64,000 nucleotides of DNA from the NCBI RefSeq assembly GCF_900105495.1, contig NZ_FNTF01000002.1:4022501-4086500 (forward strand). Reading direction: 5' to 3'. The notes beneath the pieces are model-generated. The model did not search any database and was not told the DNA's origin. It saw nothing but the letters and a program-made list of their open reading frames with translations. The position numbers and the translations under genes are program-made. Position 1 is the first letter of the stretch. Every line of letters begins with the position of its first letter. This DNA comes from Pseudomonas frederiksbergensis. Lineage in GTDB: Bacteria > Pseudomonadota > Gammaproteobacteria > Pseudomonadales > Pseudomonadaceae. Below, piece after piece: positions 61,273 through 64,000 of this stretch.

Positions 61273-61842
61273 ATGTCTTTTTTCAATTCGGAAAAACTGC
61301 AAACCGCTCAGAAAGCCAACCTCGACCTTTTGCAGCAAATCAGCGGCAAAGTCTTCGCCAGCGTTGAACAGCTCAGCCAGTTGCAGTTCAAGGCACTGCG
61401 CGACTCCACCGAAGAGCACTTCGAAGGCGTTCGCAAGCTGTTGGCCGTGCGTGATCCACAAGGTTTCGCCGAGCTGCAGGCTTCTTTCACCCAGCCGAGT
61501 GCGCAGACCGAACGTCTGGCCGAGTTCAACCGTCAGGTTCAAGCGCTGATCGTCGGTACTCAGTCGGACATCGCCAAATTGACCTCGAGCCAGGTCGAAG
61601 CGGGCACCCAACAGGTGCAAGAGTTCGTTGAAACCATCAGCAAGAATGCACCTGCCGGCTCCGAGCCTGTTGTGGCCGCGTTCAAGTCGAGCCTGGCGAA
61701 CGCCGGTACTGTGTTCGAAAGCGCACAGAAAGCCGTAAAACAGGCTGCCGATGTGGCTCAGACCAGTTTCGACGCAGCGACTGCCACGGCCACCAAAGCT
61801 GCTTCAGAAGCAAGTGCCAAGGCTACCAGCGGTAACAAGTAA
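61273..61842 (+). CDS. phaP: Phasin PhaP (PHA granule surface protein)
   Basis: A 189-residue amphipathic helical protein coating PHB granules and controlling their size and number. FFNSEKLQTAQKANLDLLQQ at the N-terminus, then LQFKALRDSTEEHFEGVRKL, match the phasin_2/TIGR01841 family. A C-terminal Ala/Thr-rich tail (FDAATATATKAASEASAKA) is typical. AGGAG precedes the ATG. It is followed by a terminator that overlaps the end of convergent phaR. Confidence 0.95.
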   Translation: MSFFNSEKLQTAQKANLDLLQQISGKVFASVEQLSQLQFKALRDSTEEHFEGVRKLLAVRDPQGFAELQASFTQPSAQTERLAEFNRQVQALIVGTQSDIAKLTSSQVEAGTQQVQEFVETISKNAPAGSEPVVAAFKSSLANAGTVFESAQKAVKQAADVAQTSFDAATATATKAASEASAKATSGNK

Positions 61843-61864
61843 GTCACATTAGATAAGCAGCACC

Positions 61865-61902
61865 AATGGCGATGGGTTTATTCCCCATCGCCATTTTTTT
61901 TC
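61865..61902 (+). terminator. phaP terminator overlapping the 3' end of phaR
   Basis: AATGGCGATGGG pairs with CCCATCGCCATT across TTTATTC, followed by six or more T on the plus strand. The hairpin's right arm lies inside the last codons of the convergent phaR gene (which stops at 61878), so the terminator is built partly from coding sequence. Confidence 0.9.
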
Positions 61903-62390
61903 GTCCCGCCATCGGCTCCGGGCTTGCCGCCGAACATGCCGAACAGGTTCTGGGTGTTCAGGTACAGCGCCTTTGACTGGTCGACATATTGGCGCATCAG
62001 GTCCTGCATCACCGGCGCCTGCTGGTGCATGAAGTCGCTCCAGGCCTCGGACGACTGTGCGCCGGTCTGGGACTGGATGTCGATCACGGTTTGAATGCTC
62101 TTGTCCAGATAGCTGCCGAGTACGCCCTGGTAAGGGCCGTAGAACTGGATAATCCCCATCAGCATTTCGGTAGTGAAGATTGGCTCACCGCCGCTTTCAG
62201 CTTCCAGGATCACTTGCAGCAGGATGCTGCGGGTCAGGTCCTCGCCGCTCTTGGCATCGACCACCTGAAAGGCAACTTTGTCGACCACCAACTGGCGTAT
62301 GTCCGCCAGCGTCAAATGACTGCTGGTGTGGGTGTCATACAGTCGGCGATTGGGGTACTTCTTGATCAGGCGGGGGGTGGTGTCAGTCAT
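61878..62390 (-). CDS. phaR: PHB synthesis regulator PhaR
   Basis: A 170-residue transcriptional repressor that binds both PHB and DNA; it leaves the phaP promoter when polymer appears. The N-terminal domain LIKKYPNRRLYDTHTSSHLTL is the diagnostic PHB_acc_N motif, followed by a PHB-accumulation domain (LMGIIQFYGPYQGVLGSYLD). The C-terminus is short and charged (GGTKKNGDGE). The start at 62390 precedes the motif directly; an upstream codon at 62426 is unlikely. It is convergent with its likely target phaP. Confidence 0.95.
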   Translation of the reverse strand: MTDTTPRLIKKYPNRRLYDTHTSSHLTLADIRQLVVDKVAFQVVDAKSGEDLTRSILLQVILEAESGGEPIFTTEMLMGIIQFYGPYQGVLGSYLDKSIQTVIDIQSQTGAQSSEAWSDFMHQQAPVMQDLMRQYVDQSKALYLNTQNLFGMFGGKPGADGGTKKNGDGE

Positions 62391-62466
62391 GCGGGGCGTC
62401 TCGCGGCGGGCCTGGTTTGCCGGCATCTTAACCTACTCTGGCCCCTGCCGCGGATTAGCGGGTACC

Positions 62467-62572
62467 GATCGTTCCCACTCCGCGTGGGAATGCATCAATG
62501 GACGCTCTGCGTCCGCTGTAGGGACGCGGAGCGTCCCGGGCTGCATTCCCACGCAGAGCGTGGGAACGATCG
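62467..62572. repeat. Composite palindromic repeat (106 bp)
   Basis: Outer arms GATCGTTCCCAC and GTGGGAACGATC match the elements at 35020 and 40523. Inside are CGCGTGGGAATGCA / TGCATTCCCACGC and two GC hairpins (GGACGCTCTGCGTCC and GGGACGCGGAGCGTCCC). The whole can fold into one long branched structure, a REPIN-like composite of the same family. Confidence 0.88.
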
Positions 62573-62588
62573 GGGGAGGAGGGCTTGC

Positions 62589-63857
62589 TTACCAGATCGG
62601 CAAGGTGTAGCTGACGATCAACCGGTTTTCATCCAGGTCGCTGCCGAAGTGGGTCGAGCGCACCGTCGCGTTACGCCACTTCACGCCGACATTCTTCAAT
62701 GGCCCGCTTTGCACGACATAGCCAATGTCGGTATCACGTTCCCATTCCTTGCCTTCCGGGCGATTGCCGCCCAGATCGATGTTGTCACCGGTGAGGTAGC
62801 GGGTCATGAAGGTCAGGCCCGGAATGCCGATGGCCGCAAAGTTGTAGTCGTAGCGCGCCTGCCAGGACTGTTCGTCCTTGCTGGCGAAGTCGCCGATCTG
62901 CACGAAGTTCACCAGGAACGCATCGGTGCCGTTGACGTAGGCGTAGCCGGTGTCGCCGCTCATGCCTTGATAACCCAGGCCCACCGCATGCCCGCCGAGG
63001 TTGTAGGTGAACATCGCGCCGATGGCGTTGTTATCGACATTGCTGCCGCCATCGTCCGTGGAGCGGGCGAAGCGCAGATCGGTCTTCAGCGACTGGCCGG
63101 TGGTGACTGGCAAGACGTAGGTCAGGTTGACCAGGTGCTGGCTGTAGAAGTTGTCGAGGTGGCCGTAGCTGTAGCCGGTGGCGAGGTTGCTGGTCCATTT
63201 GTAGTTCAGGCTGGCGAAATCGAAGCTGTCGCTGTCGAGATGACGCGTGGTGATGCCCTTGGCGCCGGTGCGGGTGATGCCCATGTCCTCGTAGTCCGAG
63301 GAGTCGCGCTGATTGACTTGCGTCAGTCGCCCGGCATCCACGGTCAGGCCTTCGAGTTCCAGCGACGTCAACTGACCGCCCTTGAAGGTTTGTGGCAACA
63401 GCCGTGAATCGTTGGCCAGTACCGTCGGCAGTTTCGGCAGCAGCGTGCCGAGTTTCAGTGTGCTTTTTGAGGCACGCACTTTGGCGGTCAGGCCCAGTTC
63501 GCCGTACTCGTCCTGCGCCCCTTTGCTCGTGTCACGGTGACGTTTGAGCAGGCCGGAGCCTGCGCGATCAGGGCTGGAATCGAGCTTGACGCCGAGCAGG
63601 CCGATGGCATCGAAGCCGACACCGATCAACCCGTTGGTGTATCCCGATTCGTAGCGCAGCAGGAACCCCTGGGCCCATTCCTCTTGTTTGGATTGGGCGG
63701 CGTTGTCCTGGCGATAGTCACGGTTGAAATAGAAGTTGCGCAGCTCAAGGCTGGCCTTGCTGTCTTTGACAAAGTCAGCGGCGGCGGGGGCCGAGAGGCT
63801 GATGACGCCGCCGGCCAGCAACAGTCGGGTAGCGAGGGTGCGGGTGTTGCGGTCCAT
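62589..63857 (-). CDS. OprD-family outer membrane porin
   Basis: A 422-residue porin. The signal peptide (LATRLLLAGGVISLSAPAAA) precedes DFVKDSKASLELRNFYFNRD, the usual OprD start. SWQARYDYNFAAIGIPGLTF and DENRLIVSYTLPIW at the C-terminus are characteristic. AAGGGG precedes the ATG. It shares the family of the porin at 51123-52454 but is not a recent duplicate. Substrate is not predictable. Confidence 0.93.
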   Translation of the reverse strand: MDRNTRTLATRLLLAGGVISLSAPAAADFVKDSKASLELRNFYFNRDYRQDNAAQSKQEEWAQGFLLRYESGYTNGLIGVGFDAIGLLGVKLDSSPDRAGSGLLKRHRDTSKGAQDEYGELGLTAKVRASKSTLKLGTLLPKLPTVLANDSRLLPQTFKGGQLTSLELEGLTVDAGRLTQVNQRDSSDYEDMGITRTGAKGITTRHLDSDSFDFASLNYKWTSNLATGYSYGHLDNFYSQHLVNLTYVLPVTTGQSLKTDLRFARSTDDGGSNVDNNAIGAMFTYNLGGHAVGLGYQGMSGDTGYAYVNGTDAFLVNFVQIGDFASKDEQSWQARYDYNFAAIGIPGLTFMTRYLTGDNIDLGGNRPEGKEWERDTDIGYVVQSGPLKNVGVKWRNATVRSTHFGSDLDENRLIVSYTLPIW

Positions 63858-64000
63858 GGTGAAGCCCCTTTGTTTTTATTATGGAAAGACAGGTCCCGCG
63901 GCCCTCGCCAGGTGGGCGAGGGCTTATCGATAAAAAAACGCGAACGCCAAAAAGAGAGGAGCGTGGCGCCGCGTGCGGTTCAATCGTTAGAACTGTTCGG
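63858..64000. other. Right-edge intergenic sequence with hairpin
   Basis: GCCCTCGCC and GGCGAGGGC (63901-63923) form a 9-bp stem around AGGTG. It may terminate a leftward gene beyond the window or act as a leader structure of the porin gene. No coding sequence is supported here. Confidence 0.5.

Noticed and set aside
27464..62572. CRISPR-like arrays
   Set aside because: The repeats seen are dispersed palindromic REP-type elements with no regular spacers and no cas genes.

Overview
The window is a gene-dense, GC-rich stretch of chromosome from a Pseudomonas of the fluorescens group. The evidence is gene content: the alkaline protease/lipase secretion cluster (aprA-inh-aprDEF-prtA-prtB-lipA1-lipA2), OprD-type porins, DUF1652, a RAYT transposase with its REP/REPIN sequences, and a selenocysteine formate dehydrogenase locus in the fdnGHI-fdhE-selA-selB-selC order typical of pseudomonads. 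No rRNA, CRISPR array, integrase or complete insertion sequence was seen. The species cannot be fixed from this window alone.

Layout. 0-10 kb: phosphoglucomutase, a pirin, a UvrD-type helicase, DUF1652, then a possible polyamine group (AraC regulator with an NTF2-like domain, FAD amine oxidase, cupin, putrescine-type binding protein) and a RAYT gene with a REP pair. 10.3-27.5 kb: the exoenzyme cluster, with an RTX metalloprotease and its inhibitor, a complete type I secretion system, two autotransporter subtilases each preceded by a 131-bp REPIN, and two RTX lipases that probably use the same exporter. 27.5-42 kb: mixed housekeeping and accessory genes, namely a small lipoprotein, a FAN1-type nuclease coupled to an iron-sulfur helicase, a zeta-toxin-like kinase with no visible antitoxin, a PAS/PAS hybrid histidine kinase, hemerythrin, a CPA1 antiporter with a Yip1 protein, CinA, an SDR and a MalY/PatB C-S lyase. 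Several REP-like palindromes lie in the gaps.

42-51.1 kb: a nearly self-contained selenoprotein cassette. fdnG carries an in-frame TGA at codon 197 followed by a SECIS-type hairpin. It is followed by fdnH, fdnI, fdhE, selA, selB and the gene for tRNA-Sec, so substrate protein, Sec-tRNA synthesis, elongation factor and tRNA lie together (selD is not here).

51-64 kb: two OprD-family porins bracket an isochorismatase-type hydrolase and a short-chain-length polyhydroxybutyrate locus: phaB-phaA-phaC leftward, a divergent AraC regulator (phbR-like), a DUF3141 PHA-synthase-like protein with a repeat tail, the phasin phaP, and the regulator phaR convergent with phaP. A strong rho-independent terminator lies between phaA and phaC, and a TGC-rich motif recurs upstream of phaP and phaB. 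Both suggest testable regulation of PHB granule formation.
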